Shown here: positions 8,481-17,543 of the stretch, piece after piece
Position numbering within the stretch: position 1 is the stretch's first letter
How the letters are laid out: every line of letters starts with the position of its first letter
Source: Sphingomonas sp. PL-96
GTDB taxonomy: Bacteria > Pseudomonadota > Alphaproteobacteria > Sphingomonadales > Sphingomonadaceae
Length of the DNA: 41,756 bases
Direction of reading: 5' to 3'
Assembly: GCF_020707215.1 (NCBI RefSeq)
Contig: NZ_JAJFET010000015.1
Span: 1-41,756, forward strand
Notes under the pieces: generated by a model
The model's database searches: none
What the model saw: the letters and a program-made list of their open reading frames with translations, nothing else
What the model was told of the DNA's origin: nothing
Position numbers and translations under genes: made by a program

Positions 8481-9747
8481 TCCGGTTGGCGGCGCGGTTG
8501 CGCGCGCGGGTCGCTATCGTTGGGGGATCGTCGCGCTCCTCTTCACGGCGACGGTGATCAACTACATCGATCGGCAGATGATCGGTGTGCTCAAGCCGAC
8601 GCTGTCGGCCGACCTCGGTTGGAGCGAAACCGACTTCGCCGACGTCATCTTCTTTTTCCAGCTGGCCTATGCCATCGGCTATCTGGGCTTCGGCCGGATC
8701 ATGGACGTGATCGGCGCGCGCTTCGGCTATGCCATCGCTTTCGTCATCTGGCAGGTCGCCCACATCGCCCATGGCGGCGCCTATTCGGTGACGCAGTTCG
8801 CGCTCGCGCGGTTCGGCCTGGGCCTGGGCGAGTCCGGCAACTTCCCCGCCAGCATCAAGGCGGTGACCGAGTGGTTCCCGGCACGCGAGCGGGCGCTGGC
8901 GATCGGTGTCTTCAACGCCGGCGCCAATGTTGGGGCGATCATCACGCCGCTGGTGGTGCCGGTGATCACCGTTGCCTATGGCTGGCGCGCGGCCTTTGTC
9001 GTCACGGGCCTGGTGAGCCTGGTGTGGCTGGTCGCGTGGCTGGCCATGTACCGCCGCCCGAGCGAGCATCCCAAGGTCACGCGCGAGGAGCGGGCCTGGA
9101 TCGAGCAGGATCCGGCCGACCCGGTCGAGCCGATCGCATGGAAGCGGCTGATCCGCGTGCGCGAGACCTGGGCCTATGCGCTGGGTAAGTTCTTCATCGA
9201 CCCGATCTGGTGGTTCTTCCTGTTCTGGCTGCCGGGCTATCTGGGCCAGCGCTATGACCTGGACCTGTTGAGCTTCGGGCCGCCGCTGGTCGCCGTCTAC
9301 CTGCTGTCGGACCTGGGCAGCGTGGCGGGGGGCTGGCTGTCGAGCCGGCTGATGAACGCGGGCAAGAGCGTCAACTATGCGCGCAAGATGACGATGTTCA
9401 TTTGCGCCTGCGCGGTGACGCCGGTGTTCTTTGCCCAGTCGATCGACAATCTGTGGGTGGCGGTGCTCGTGATCGGTCTCGCGACCGCGGCACACCAGGC
9501 GTTCTCGGCCAACCTCTATACGCTCCCGTCCGACCTGTTCCCGCGCGCGGCGGTCGGATCGGTGGTCGGAATCGGCGGCACGGTGGGGGCGATCGGCGGC
9601 ATGCTGATGGCGAAGTATGCGGGCTACGTCCTCGACAGCATCGGCAGCTATGTGCCGCTGTTCGCGGTGGCGGGCTCCGCCTATTTCCTGGCGCTGCTGT
9701 GCGTCCACCTGCTGTCGCCCAAGCTCGCGCGCGCCGAGCGGATCTGA
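8461..9747 (+). CDS. ExuT-like hexuronate MFS transporter
   Basis: Inner-membrane major facilitator protein, 428 residues with about 12 hydrophobic spans. The N-terminal VINYIDRQMIGVLKPTL and the signature LGLGESGNFPASIKAVTEWF, followed by RALAIGVFNAGANVGAI, place it in the anion:cation symporter (ACS) group that includes ExuT, GudP and GarP. The likely substrate is glucuronate, galacturonate or a small uronate-bearing sugar taken up with protons. ATG 8461 is preceded by GGAG at a proper distance and overlaps the end of the hydratase gene by 20 bp. GH43 starts 54 bp downstream. The family call is firm; the substrate is inferred from the uronate genes around it. Confidence 0.88.
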   Translation: MENGRADPVGGAVARAGRYRWGIVALLFTATVINYIDRQMIGVLKPTLSADLGWSETDFADVIFFFQLAYAIGYLGFGRIMDVIGARFGYAIAFVIWQVAHIAHGGAYSVTQFALARFGLGLGESGNFPASIKAVTEWFPARERALAIGVFNAGANVGAIITPLVVPVITVAYGWRAAFVVTGLVSLVWLVAWLAMYRRPSEHPKVTREERAWIEQDPADPVEPIAWKRLIRVRETWAYALGKFFIDPIWWFFLFWLPGYLGQRYDLDLLSFGPPLVAVYLLSDLGSVAGGWLSSRLMNAGKSVNYARKMTMFICACAVTPVFFAQSIDNLWVAVLVIGLATAAHQAFSANLYTLPSDLFPRAAVGSVVGIGGTVGAIGGMLMAKYAGYVLDSIGSYVPLFAVAGSAYFLALLCVHLLSPKLARAERI

Positions 9748-9801
9748 ACCCTACGCGCGGGCGAGACTGTGCGCCCACCGACAAAGACCGGGGAGAAGGC
9801 G

Positions 9802-11412
9802 ATGGGGTTGAGCAGGCGCGACGCGCTGGGGACGGCGTTTGCCGGCGGCGCAGCGGCGATGCTGGGCGGCACGCCCGCGCAGGCTCAAGCGGCGTCCGGC
9901 GGCTGTGCGGGGACCCCGCCGACGCAGTGGAAGCGCGGGCTGGACAACCAGCGCATCGGCGACCTGGGCGATGGGCGGTTCCTGAACCCGGTGCTGGCGG
10001 GCGACCGTTCGGATCCGGCGATCCTGAAGGACGGCCGCGATTACTACATGACGTTTTCCAGCTTCGACAGCTATCCTGGGCTGACGATCTGGCACAGCCG
10101 CGACCTGGTAAACTGGCAGCCGCGCAAGGCGGCGTTGACCCGCAACATCGGCGCCGTCTGGGCGGTGAGCCTGGAAAAGCACCAGGGCCGCTATTTCCTC
10201 TACATCCCGGTGAAGGCCGAGCCGAACGACATCCATGTCATCTGGGCCGACCATATCGACGGGCCCTGGTCCGATCCGGTGTCGCTGGGGCTGCACGACC
10301 ATATCGACCCCTGCCATGCCGTGGCCGAGGACGGATCGCGCTGGCTGTTCCTATCGGGGGGCGACCGCATCCGCCTGGCCGATGACGGCCTGTCGACCGT
10401 GGGCGAGGTCGAGCACGTCTATGATCCCTGGCACTATCCGGACGAGTGGGACGTCGAGGGCTTCTCGCCCGAGGGACCCAAGATCGTGCGGCACGGGGGC
10501 TGGTATTACCAGATCACTGCCGTCGGCGGCACGGCGGGGCCGCCGACCGGACATATGGTGATCGTAGCACGATCGCGATCGCTGCACGGGCCGTGGGAGA
10601 ATGATCCCGCCAACCCGGTGGTGCGCACAACCGACGTCGCCGAGCGCTGGTGGTCGCGCGGGCATGCGAGCCTGGTGGAGGCGCCGGACGGGAGCTGGTG
10701 GTCGATCTATCACGGCTATGAGAACGGCTTTTGGACGTTGGGCCGCCAGGCGCTGCTCGACCCGATCGAGTGGACCGCCGATGGCTGGTTCCGGATGAAG
10801 GGCGGCGACCTGTCGCAGCCGATCGCCAAGCCCGGGGGCGGTACCGCGCTGCCGCACGGACAGGCGCTCTCCGACGACTTCCGCACGCTGCAGATCGGCT
10901 CAAAGTGGAACTTCTTCCGCCCGGGGCCAACCGAACCGGCGCGGGCGCGGGTGGAGAATGGCGCGCTGGTGCTGAAGGCGAGCGGCAAGGCGCCGAGTGA
11001 TTCTTCTCCGCTGATGTTGATCGCGGGCGACCGGGCGTACCAGTTCGAATGCTCGATCGAGATTGCGCCGGGCGGGACGGCGGGGTTGGTGCTGTTTTAC
11101 GACGACCGACTCTATTGCGGGCTGGGCTTCGACGAGACGCGGTTCGTGACCCACCAATATGGCATCGAGCGCGGGCGGCCGGCGAACCCCTATGGCCGGC
11201 GGCTGCGGATGAGGGTCGCGAACAAGGAGCATATCGTCGCCATCCACCTGAGCGGCGACGACGGGCGGACGTGGAAGCGCTTCGACCGCGGCATGGAGGT
11301 GTCAGGCTACCATCATAATGTGCGGGGCGGGTTCCTGATGCTGCGACCGGGATTGTATTCGGCCGGCACGGGCGAGGCGCGGTTCCGGGACTTCCGGTAT
11401 CGGGCGCTGTAG
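9802..11412 (+). CDS. Tat-exported GH43-family glycoside hydrolase
   Basis: Secreted glycosidase of clan GH-F, 536 residues. ATG 9802 follows GGAGAAGG and opens MGLSRRDALGTAF with a twin-arginine signal ending near AQAQA. The five-bladed propeller shows NPVLAGDRSDPAILKDG (base Asp71), HDHIDPCHAV (Asp169, pKa modulator) and FSPEGPKIV (acid Glu224). Residues about 350-536 form a C-terminal beta-sandwich of the GH43_C2 type (SDDFRTLQIGSKWNFF, GLVLFYDDRLYCGLGFD). Typical activities are alpha-L-arabinofuranosidase or beta-xylosidase, and some members act on galactans. In this operon it would strip a neutral sugar from an uronate-containing glycan. Fold and catalytic residues are seen; the exact linkage is not. 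Confidence 0.88.
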   Translation: MGLSRRDALGTAFAGGAAAMLGGTPAQAQAASGGCAGTPPTQWKRGLDNQRIGDLGDGRFLNPVLAGDRSDPAILKDGRDYYMTFSSFDSYPGLTIWHSRDLVNWQPRKAALTRNIGAVWAVSLEKHQGRYFLYIPVKAEPNDIHVIWADHIDGPWSDPVSLGLHDHIDPCHAVAEDGSRWLFLSGGDRIRLADDGLSTVGEVEHVYDPWHYPDEWDVEGFSPEGPKIVRHGGWYYQITAVGGTAGPPTGHMVIVARSRSLHGPWENDPANPVVRTTDVAERWWSRGHASLVEAPDGSWWSIYHGYENGFWTLGRQALLDPIEWTADGWFRMKGGDLSQPIAKPGGGTALPHGQALSDDFRTLQIGSKWNFFRPGPTEPARARVENGALVLKASGKAPSDSSPLMLIAGDRAYQFECSIEIAPGGTAGLVLFYDDRLYCGLGFDETRFVTHQYGIERGRPANPYGRRLRMRVANKEHIVAIHLSGDDGRTWKRFDRGMEVSGYHHNVRGGFLMLRPGLYSAGTGEARFRDFRYRAL

Positions 11413-11435
11413 GCGGTCCCCCGCCGGCGGCGGCT

Positions 11436-12677
11436 CTACGGATGGGCGTGTGGTACCCTGGGCTCCCGCCTGCGCGGGAGCACGGTGGGGGGGCAGGTGA
11501 GGTGGCGCCAGTCTCCATAGGCTTCGGTGCGCATGCGGCCGTGGCGGAGCATTGCCTGGTGGAAGCGCACGCGCTCGGCGGGGGCCACGCGGGCGGCGGT
11601 GTCGGCAAGGTCCAGCCAGGCCATGGCCTCTGCCGCGCGGGTGGCGGGTTCCCGGGCGATGCGGGGGAGATCGACCTTGAACGGCGCGAAATAGCCGGGC
11701 TCGCCCTGCCAGGCGGAGAGCTGGGCGCGCGCCTGGTCGACGCTCCATCCGTCGAGGTGGATGCCGAGGTCGGCGAGGCCGCGGGTGACACGGAACAGCA
11801 GCCAGTGGATGTGGCCTAGCTCGCCGAGCGGGTCGTTGCGGTAGACGCCGTCCGCCGCTGCGAGCTGTTCGGCATACATCCCCCAGGCCTCGCCGAAGGA
11901 GGGGGCGTACCGCAGGCGCAACGGATGGGGAGGGGCAAGCACCTCCATCGGCATCTGCGCCATATGGCCGGGAAGCAGCTCGTGGTGAACGACGCTGGTC
12001 AGGCTCCAGCTGGGGCGGCGGGCGACGTCCTTCAGGTCGACGACATAGGCGCCAGGCTTCCCCGGGGTCGGCAGCTCGCGATAGCCGCCACGGCCGGCGG
12101 CGAGCTCGGCGGGCGAGAGGCGGCGGGCGGTGACGTCGAGGCAGAAGGGCGGGACGGACCCCAACAGCACGGGAATGCGCGCGCGGGCGGCGGCGAGCAC
12201 GCGGTTCATGTCGGCGACGGCCCGGTCTCGGCCGGCGTCGCTGTCGGGATAGTTCCACTGCGGGTCGGCGAAGAGGGCGCGGTAGCGGTTGCCGACCGAC
12301 CCCTGGGTACGGCCGAGGCTGCGGAACAAGCGGTCGGCGCGGGCGGCGAGGTGGTCGAGTTCGCGCATCAGCCGCTGGCGGGTGTGCGCGGGCGTGACGT
12401 TGGTGCCGCTGCGCTGCTGAAGGAGGAGGGCGAAGCGTTGTGCGCCGGTGGCGGCCGTGAGGCGTGCGTCGATTGCGAGGCCGGCGCGGGCGGTCAGCAG
12501 GTCGAGGCGCTGGCCCGGGGGAAGCGCCCCGGCGTCGAAGCCGGCGAGGTGCGCGAGGTCGCCGTCCTTCTCGGCCGCGTCCAGCGCCACGCCGAGGTCG
12601 TCCTGGCCCCCGAGCGCGCGCGCCGGGGTGGCAAGGACGCCGAGCCCGGCGAGCACGGCGCGCCGCGTCGCCTTCAT
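11436..12677 (-). CDS. DUF885-family putative metallohydrolase, exported
   Basis: Protein of the DUF885 family, 413 residues; members resemble zinc peptidases and few have been studied. Start ATG 12677 overlaps the LamG gene stop (ATGA). The N-terminus MKATRRAVLAGLGVLATPARA looks like a Tat signal. HHELLPGH at residues 231-238 matches the family H-E-x-x-P-G-H motif, and EAWGMYAEQL at 263-272 supplies the usual downstream glutamate, so the predicted metal site is intact. It is shorter than many DUF885 proteins (about 550-600), mainly at the N-terminal side. The last dozen or so codons run through a hairpin repeat at 11462-11481 and do not look like domain sequence. Tight coupling to the LamG protein suggests a shared substrate, which is unknown. 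Confidence 0.8.
   Translation of the reverse strand: MKATRRAVLAGLGVLATPARALGGQDDLGVALDAAEKDGDLAHLAGFDAGALPPGQRLDLLTARAGLAIDARLTAATGAQRFALLLQQRSGTNVTPAHTRQRLMRELDHLAARADRLFRSLGRTQGSVGNRYRALFADPQWNYPDSDAGRDRAVADMNRVLAAARARIPVLLGSVPPFCLDVTARRLSPAELAAGRGGYRELPTPGKPGAYVVDLKDVARRPSWSLTSVVHHELLPGHMAQMPMEVLAPPHPLRLRYAPSFGEAWGMYAEQLAAADGVYRNDPLGELGHIHWLLFRVTRGLADLGIHLDGWSVDQARAQLSAWQGEPGYFAPFKVDLPRIAREPATRAAEAMAWLDLADTAARVAPAERVRFHQAMLRHGRMRTEAYGDWRHLTCPPTVLPRRREPRVPHAHP
11462..11481. repeat. REP-like hairpin within the DUF885 C-terminal codons
   Basis: GCTCCCGC-CTGC-GCGGGAGC is a perfect 8-bp stem with a 4-base loop, lying 26-45 bases from the DUF885 stop, between two convergent genes. Short GC-rich palindromes like this are common as intergenic repeats in sphingomonad genomes. 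It may also act as a bidirectional transcription block for GH43 and DUF885, although it has no U-tract. Confidence 0.6.
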
Positions 12678-15600
12678 CGCCGGGCGAGCCCGGCGAGCGG
12701 GACCTGGTTGTTCTGGCGCGTCACCTCCGGGGCGTCCGCGGGAAGGGCGAGCCGGACTGAGAGGCTGGCGGGATCGACGCCACCGGGGATGGTGAGCCGC
12801 ACGGCGGCGGTCTTCGGCGCGAGGTCGGTGGGCGCGGCGAGGGCCGGCACCGCCGCGCGGGCGACTTCGCGGCCGGTGCTGTCGACCAGCGCCACCGTGC
12901 CGCCCGCCACCGGTTGCGAGCCGAGGCTGTGGACCGTCACCGACACGCGGCGGCCCTGCATGGTCACGTCATCGCTGCCGATGCCAAGGTCCGGGCGCTG
13001 CTCGACCGGGCTGCTCGCCTGGTCGAGGGTGAAGTCGAGCACGGTGGTGGTGCCGGGCGCGAAGGTCACTTCCGTGGAGGCGCTGCGTTCGAGGGTGAGC
13101 TGGCGGGTTTCGGCGGGGGTGAGGGTGGTGCCGCCGTCTTGGCTGGTGGCGGCCTTCATCGTCCAGGCCCCGGCGGTCACCATCCACCCCGTCATGGTCG
13201 CGCGCTGGGGCTGGCTGGTGGTGTTGTAGGCGATGACGCGGAAGCTGTCCGGCTTTGGGTTCGGGACCAGGATCGCGACCTCAGTCGCGGCCTCGGGCTG
13301 GTCGAAGCGCCAGCTGACCGTGTTGCCGGGCCAGGTCTGGTTGCGGCGCAGGGCAATGCCGCCCAGGCGCTCGCGCTGGAGGATCTCGTTGGGTTGGTCG
13401 ACGCGGTCCGACCACCAATGGCCTTGCGTGTACATATACATGTGCTGCGCCTTGTCGGCGATCGCGTCCGCATGGAGGCGTTCGAGCCAGTTGCGGTCGC
13501 CGGTCGCGGCCCAGGCGCCGTAGAGTGCGAAGGGATCGGATGAAGCCTCGGCCCTGGCCGGGGCGGTTTCGAGGAGCTGGCCGCCCATCGGCAGCGCCTG
13601 AAAGGCGTTTTCGTTGAACTCGGCGAGCGCGGCGAAGCCTGCCTTTGCGAGACGGGCTTCGATCGGGCGGAGATATTTGGCGTCGCCGGTGAAGCGCCAC
13701 GCGGCCCAGGCGGATTGGAGCGGCGTGGTGGCGCCGCCGCCGTCCCCGACGCGGGTGGCATCGGTGCGCCAATTGACCTCGTTGGGATAGCTCCAGCTGC
13801 CGTCCGGCCCCTGGGTGCCGTGCGCCATCAAGCCGTCTACCACGCCGGTAACGAGGCCGCGGGCGGCCGGGTTGGCATTGAAGAGGCCGAGCAGGATGGG
13901 GCCGTGGAGGACGGTGAAGCTGTAGGGCTTCTGCCACTCGAACGCCCCCTCGCGGTAGACCTTACGGGCCCCGTACCAGTTGGACGAAAAGTGGAGGTGC
14001 CCCGCTGGGTTGCGGGTGATGATGCCGCCGAGCGCCTTGGTGGTCGCCATGATCCGCTCGACCGTCCGCGGCTCGCCCCAGTTGAGGTAGAGGCGTTCGG
14101 CGTCGGCGTTCAGGCCTTCCTCATAGGCGTGGAGCTCGTCGGTGGTGAGGACGCCCAGGCCGTTCTCGATCATGCCGTTCTTGTAGACAGCCTCGTCCAG
14201 CGCGCGCAGCGACGCGTTGATCTTGTCGGGGTCTACGCCCATCAGCGCGAGGCCCGGCCATTGCTGGGTCAGGTCCGTGTCGTCGGAGATGCCGCCGCCG
14301 AAGTCGCCATAGGGCACCTGGCGCTCGTCGATCCACCAGTTCACGAACTGGCGGGCGAGCTTCAGGTCCTGAAGCTGGCGGAACGCCCAGAGCGGCACGC
14401 CGGCGGGCGGCTGTGGCTGAGTGAAGGCCGGCATGTTTTCGGGGCGGTAGTTGATGTCCGCCCAATAGCGGCGCGCCTCCGCATGATCGGGATCGACGCG
14501 CAACAGGTCGGAAATGTCGGCGAACAGGCGGCGATAGAGGCCGGCGTTCTTGGAGGCGGTGTGCTCCTCGACCAGGAAGCCCCAATTGTCCTTCACTTGG
14601 TTGAAGCGGTCGGCGACATGCTCCTTTGCCGCTTCTGCCCGGTCCTTGAAGACGAGGCGGAGCCTGGCGCCGTTGAGCGCGTCGGCGGTGAAATCGGGGG
14701 CTGCGGACGCGATCGTCAGATAGAGGCTGTCGTTGGTGAGGACGCGGTCGCGCAGGTCCAGCCACAGCGTGCGTGCCTCGCCGGGACGGACCGAGACCTG
14801 GACGTCGATCATCTGGCGTTCGGGCCAGATCGGATCGTGGACGACGATGCTGAGCGGGATCAGGCCCTTTGCGTCCCCCTTCAGCTTCATCGCCGGCAGG
14901 TCGATGGCGATGCCGTCGAGCCCGGCATGGAGGTTCTGCCAGCCATAGTCCCAGGCGCGCGCGAGCGGCTTGTCGGGAAAGGCGTCGCCGAAGTTGGAGG
15001 GCACCAGCAGGTGGACGATCGGACGGGCGTCCGGACGGCGGACGGCGGCACCGCTCTCGGCCGAGCTGCCGGCGCCGACTGCGGTCTTGATGCCGCTTGC
15101 CGGCATGGCGACAGCGGTGGCCTGCTCGTCGGGCGCATAGCGGCCGGTTACATAGGCGTTGAGCGCGGCGAGGGCGGGAAGCTGCGACGACGCCTTGGCA
15201 TCGACGACATAATCGAGGCTGAACAGGCCCTTGGGCGCTGCTCCTGCGGCGACATTATAGGCCCAGATCTCCTGGATCGGCTGTTCCTGCATCACATTGG
15301 TGAAGCGCAGGCGCCCCCCCGCCTTGGTGGCGAAGCTGTCGCTGGTGCGGACGGCACCGTGGGGGCGTTTGGCGAGGGTCGCATAGTCGCCGCCCTCGGG
15401 CGCATAGGCGAGCGTGCCATAGGCGGCGCCGCGGATGGCGACGCGGTTGAAGCGCTCTCCGGCAGGGACGGCCAGGTCATAGCTCTTGCCGCCCTCGACA
15501 TAGACGTTCCAGTCGGGCAGCTCGAAATAATCGTCGCGGCCGGGGAGCTTCGAACGGTTGTAGACGCCGGGCCAGGTTGTCTCGGGGATGCCGTCGACGC

Positions 15601-16525
15601 CTTTCCACATCCATTGCTTCAGGTCCTTTGCGTCGGCGAACTCGACCTTGCGGATGGTGGTTGCAGCGTCGGCGAGGACGGGCGGTGTCTCGCGGTCCCA
15701 GCCATAGCGATGGAGCCACGCCGTGCGGCGGGCAGCGGCATCGTCGGCCGGGGGGACCGCGGGCTCCTGCTTCGCGGCGAGCGCGCTCACGCCGGTGGCA
15801 CCGAGCATGCGATCATAGACGCGCAGGTCGTCGACGTCGGACCCGCGCATGAAATTATAGCGGCTCTGCACCTGGTGGGGCGAGATCACGCGGCCGGCGA
15901 GACCGAACTGGTCGAGGCCGGAATCGAGGTCGGCGACCTGACGCTTGGCGGCAACCTCGCGCCCGTCGACATAGAGGCGCACGCCCACGGTCTCGTCCCA
16001 GGCAAAGGCGAGGTGGTGCCAGGCGTTGGGATCGGGGATCTGCGGGATGGTGTAGGACACGCGGATCCGCGCGAGGTTGGCGTCGGTGACAAAGGCGTCG
16101 AAGCCGTGGCCATTCCAGTCGATGCGCAGGAACGCCATGTCCCAGCTGGTGTGGTCGGCAAAGCCGGTCCGGAAAATCACGAAGGGCACGTCGTTCAAGG
16201 GATCGCGGGCGCGCCACCAGAAGGCGAGGGTGCCGCGTTCGGCGCGCATGTTGGCGGGGGCCTTCCAGGCGACATAGCCCGCGTCCGACCAGCGGGCAGC
16301 GCCGCCGATCGCGCCATCGCCGACGGTGCTCATGCCGCTGCGGAAATTGGGGACGGGGTCGCCCGCCGCGCGTTCGGCGGTGAAGCCGGTGTCGAGCGTG
16401 GCGTGGAAGATCAGGCTCTGGTCTGCGGGCGCGGCCGGGGCTGCGGGCGTCTGGGTCTGGGCGGCGGCCGGACTCGCGAGGAGGGCGACGGCGAGCGCCA
16501 GCACGGACACTGGGGGGATGGTCAT
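12674..16525 (-). CDS. Large exported LamG-domain protein, putative glycan-active enzyme of unknown family
   Basis: A 1283-residue protein with a Sec signal (MTIPPVSVLALAVALLASPAAAQ). Residues about 38-245 form a LamG/concanavalin-type beta-sandwich (AFWWRARDP, WHHLAFAWDE, GVRLYVDGRE, DDLRVYDRML), usually carbohydrate binding. Residues about 280-640 are beta-rich. Residues about 650-1080 look helical, like an alpha/alpha toroid, with conserved-looking acidic and aromatic clusters GDFGGGISDDTD (740-751), TDELHAYEEG (795-804) and HLHFSSNWYG (843-852). The C-terminus is again beta-rich. Toroid plus sandwich is the plan of several polysaccharide lyases and hydrolases, but I recognise no CAZy family. 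It is coupled to DUF885 by ATGA, and the second hydratase ends 152 bp upstream. Its size and export suggest the main depolymerase of the locus, which is inference. Confidence 0.75.
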   Translation of the reverse strand: MTIPPVSVLALAVALLASPAAAQTQTPAAPAAPADQSLIFHATLDTGFTAERAAGDPVPNFRSGMSTVGDGAIGGAARWSDAGYVAWKAPANMRAERGTLAFWWRARDPLNDVPFVIFRTGFADHTSWDMAFLRIDWNGHGFDAFVTDANLARIRVSYTIPQIPDPNAWHHLAFAWDETVGVRLYVDGREVAAKRQVADLDSGLDQFGLAGRVISPHQVQSRYNFMRGSDVDDLRVYDRMLGATGVSALAAKQEPAVPPADDAAARRTAWLHRYGWDRETPPVLADAATTIRKVEFADAKDLKQWMWKGVDGIPETTWPGVYNRSKLPGRDDYFELPDWNVYVEGGKSYDLAVPAGERFNRVAIRGAAYGTLAYAPEGGDYATLAKRPHGAVRTSDSFATKAGGRLRFTNVMQEQPIQEIWAYNVAAGAAPKGLFSLDYVVDAKASSQLPALAALNAYVTGRYAPDEQATAVAMPASGIKTAVGAGSSAESGAAVRRPDARPIVHLLVPSNFGDAFPDKPLARAWDYGWQNLHAGLDGIAIDLPAMKLKGDAKGLIPLSIVVHDPIWPERQMIDVQVSVRPGEARTLWLDLRDRVLTNDSLYLTIASAAPDFTADALNGARLRLVFKDRAEAAKEHVADRFNQVKDNWGFLVEEHTASKNAGLYRRLFADISDLLRVDPDHAEARRYWADINYRPENMPAFTQPQPPAGVPLWAFRQLQDLKLARQFVNWWIDERQVPYGDFGGGISDDTDLTQQWPGLALMGVDPDKINASLRALDEAVYKNGMIENGLGVLTTDELHAYEEGLNADAERLYLNWGEPRTVERIMATTKALGGIITRNPAGHLHFSSNWYGARKVYREGAFEWQKPYSFTVLHGPILLGLFNANPAARGLVTGVVDGLMAHGTQGPDGSWSYPNEVNWRTDATRVGDGGGATTPLQSAWAAWRFTGDAKYLRPIEARLAKAGFAALAEFNENAFQALPMGGQLLETAPARAEASSDPFALYGAWAATGDRNWLERLHADAIADKAQHMYMYTQGHWWSDRVDQPNEILQRERLGGIALRRNQTWPGNTVSWRFDQPEAATEVAILVPNPKPDSFRVIAYNTTSQPQRATMTGWMVTAGAWTMKAATSQDGGTTLTPAETRQLTLERSASTEVTFAPGTTTVLDFTLDQASSPVEQRPDLGIGSDDVTMQGRRVSVTVHSLGSQPVAGGTVALVDSTGREVARAAVPALAAPTDLAPKTAAVRLTIPGGVDPASLSVRLALPADAPEVTRQNNQVPLAGLARR

Positions 16526-16677
16526 TCTCTCTCCTCGAGCCGCCGGAACTGCGGGGCATTCCCCGTCTGGGTTGCCGGTGGCGGTCGTCTTACAGTGGCA
16601 GGTCAGGGCAGAGGCCGGAAACCTTCAGGCAGATTGTACCCCGGCGGGGACCGCGGTCCAGGTGCGGCCCAGGTCCG

Positions 16678-17469
16678 TCACCAGGCGACGATGGTGCAGG
16701 CGGCGGTCAGACGGTTGTCGAAGCGGACGTCCACGCGGGCGCCGACCGAGACCTGGTGAACGCCGGTGACCGCCCCTGACGAGATCCAGTCGCCCGGCTG
16801 CAGCGCAATGCCGCGGGCCGCGAGCAGTTCGAACAGGAAGCGGGCGGCACCGAACGGGCCGTCGAGCATGGAAGCGGCGGTGGCGGCGCCGATGGGCGCG
16901 CCGTCGATGGTGAGCTCGACCGGCCAGTCGGCGATGCCGGCGGTGCGCCAGTTCTCGATCGCAGGGCCGATCACCAGGCCGTTGTTGTTGCCAAAGTCGG
17001 AGATGGTGACGGTGGCGCCATGGTCGTTGATGCCCGGAAAGGGCGAGCTGGCGATCTCGATGCCGACATGGACGGCGTCGCGCAGGTCGATCGCCTCCTC
17101 CATCGAATAGGTGCGCTTGGCGGGATCGGGCGCGGTGCCGATCCGCAGCAGGAACTCGGCCTCGGCCGCCGCAAAGCCGCGGGCGAAGACGGGCATCGCC
17201 ACCGGTGCTTCGGTCGCGACTACGATCTGGTCGGCAAAGATCGGGCCGGCGAGGCGGTTCTCCCCTTCGGTCGGCGGGTGGATCTTGCCGACCTTCCACC
17301 CGGAGACGCGTCGGCCGTCGAGTGCCAGCGCGTGATCCTGGACGGCATAGGCTTCGGCAAGCGCGTCCGGAATGGTGCCCGGAAAGTCGAGGACGGCCGT
17401 GCCGGCGCGGCGGGCCTGCACAAAGGTTTCGGCGATGCGTTCGACGTTCTGCTGCATCGGGGTGGCCAC
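16678..17469 (-). CDS. FAH/MhpD-family 2-keto acid hydratase-like protein (paralog 2)
   Basis: Second member of the 2-keto-4-pentenoate hydratase-type family, 263 residues. I chose the GTG at 17469 because GGAG lies eight bases before it; the ATG at 17457 (MQQNVERI) has the same GGAG about 20 bases away. Segments shared with the protein at 7650-8480 include AYAVQDHA, GWKVG, RLAGPIF-DQI, EAEFLLRIG (metal E-x-E), DAVHVGIEIASSP, TISDFGNNN and WISSGAVTGVHQV. The two are paralogs of roughly 50% identity by eye, in different operons and on opposite strands. It lies between an esterase (74 bp upstream) and the LamG gene. A step on a deoxy-keto sugar acid is inferred. Two copies may mean two stereochemical substrates or an inducible duplicate. 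Confidence 0.82.
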   Translation of the reverse strand: MATPMQQNVERIAETFVQARRAGTAVLDFPGTIPDALAEAYAVQDHALALDGRRVSGWKVGKIHPPTEGENRLAGPIFADQIVVATEAPVAMPVFARGFAAAEAEFLLRIGTAPDPAKRTYSMEEAIDLRDAVHVGIEIASSPFPGINDHGATVTISDFGNNNGLVIGPAIENWRTAGIADWPVELTIDGAPIGAATAASMLDGPFGAARFLFELLAARGIALQPGDWISSGAVTGVHQVSVGARVDVRFDNRLTAACTIVAW

Positions 17470-17543
17470 CAGGGAGTCTCCAATCAGGAATTCGGGGGAA
17501 AGCGATGTCCGTTGCCGGAACTGCAACGCCGGGAAGCGGCGTG

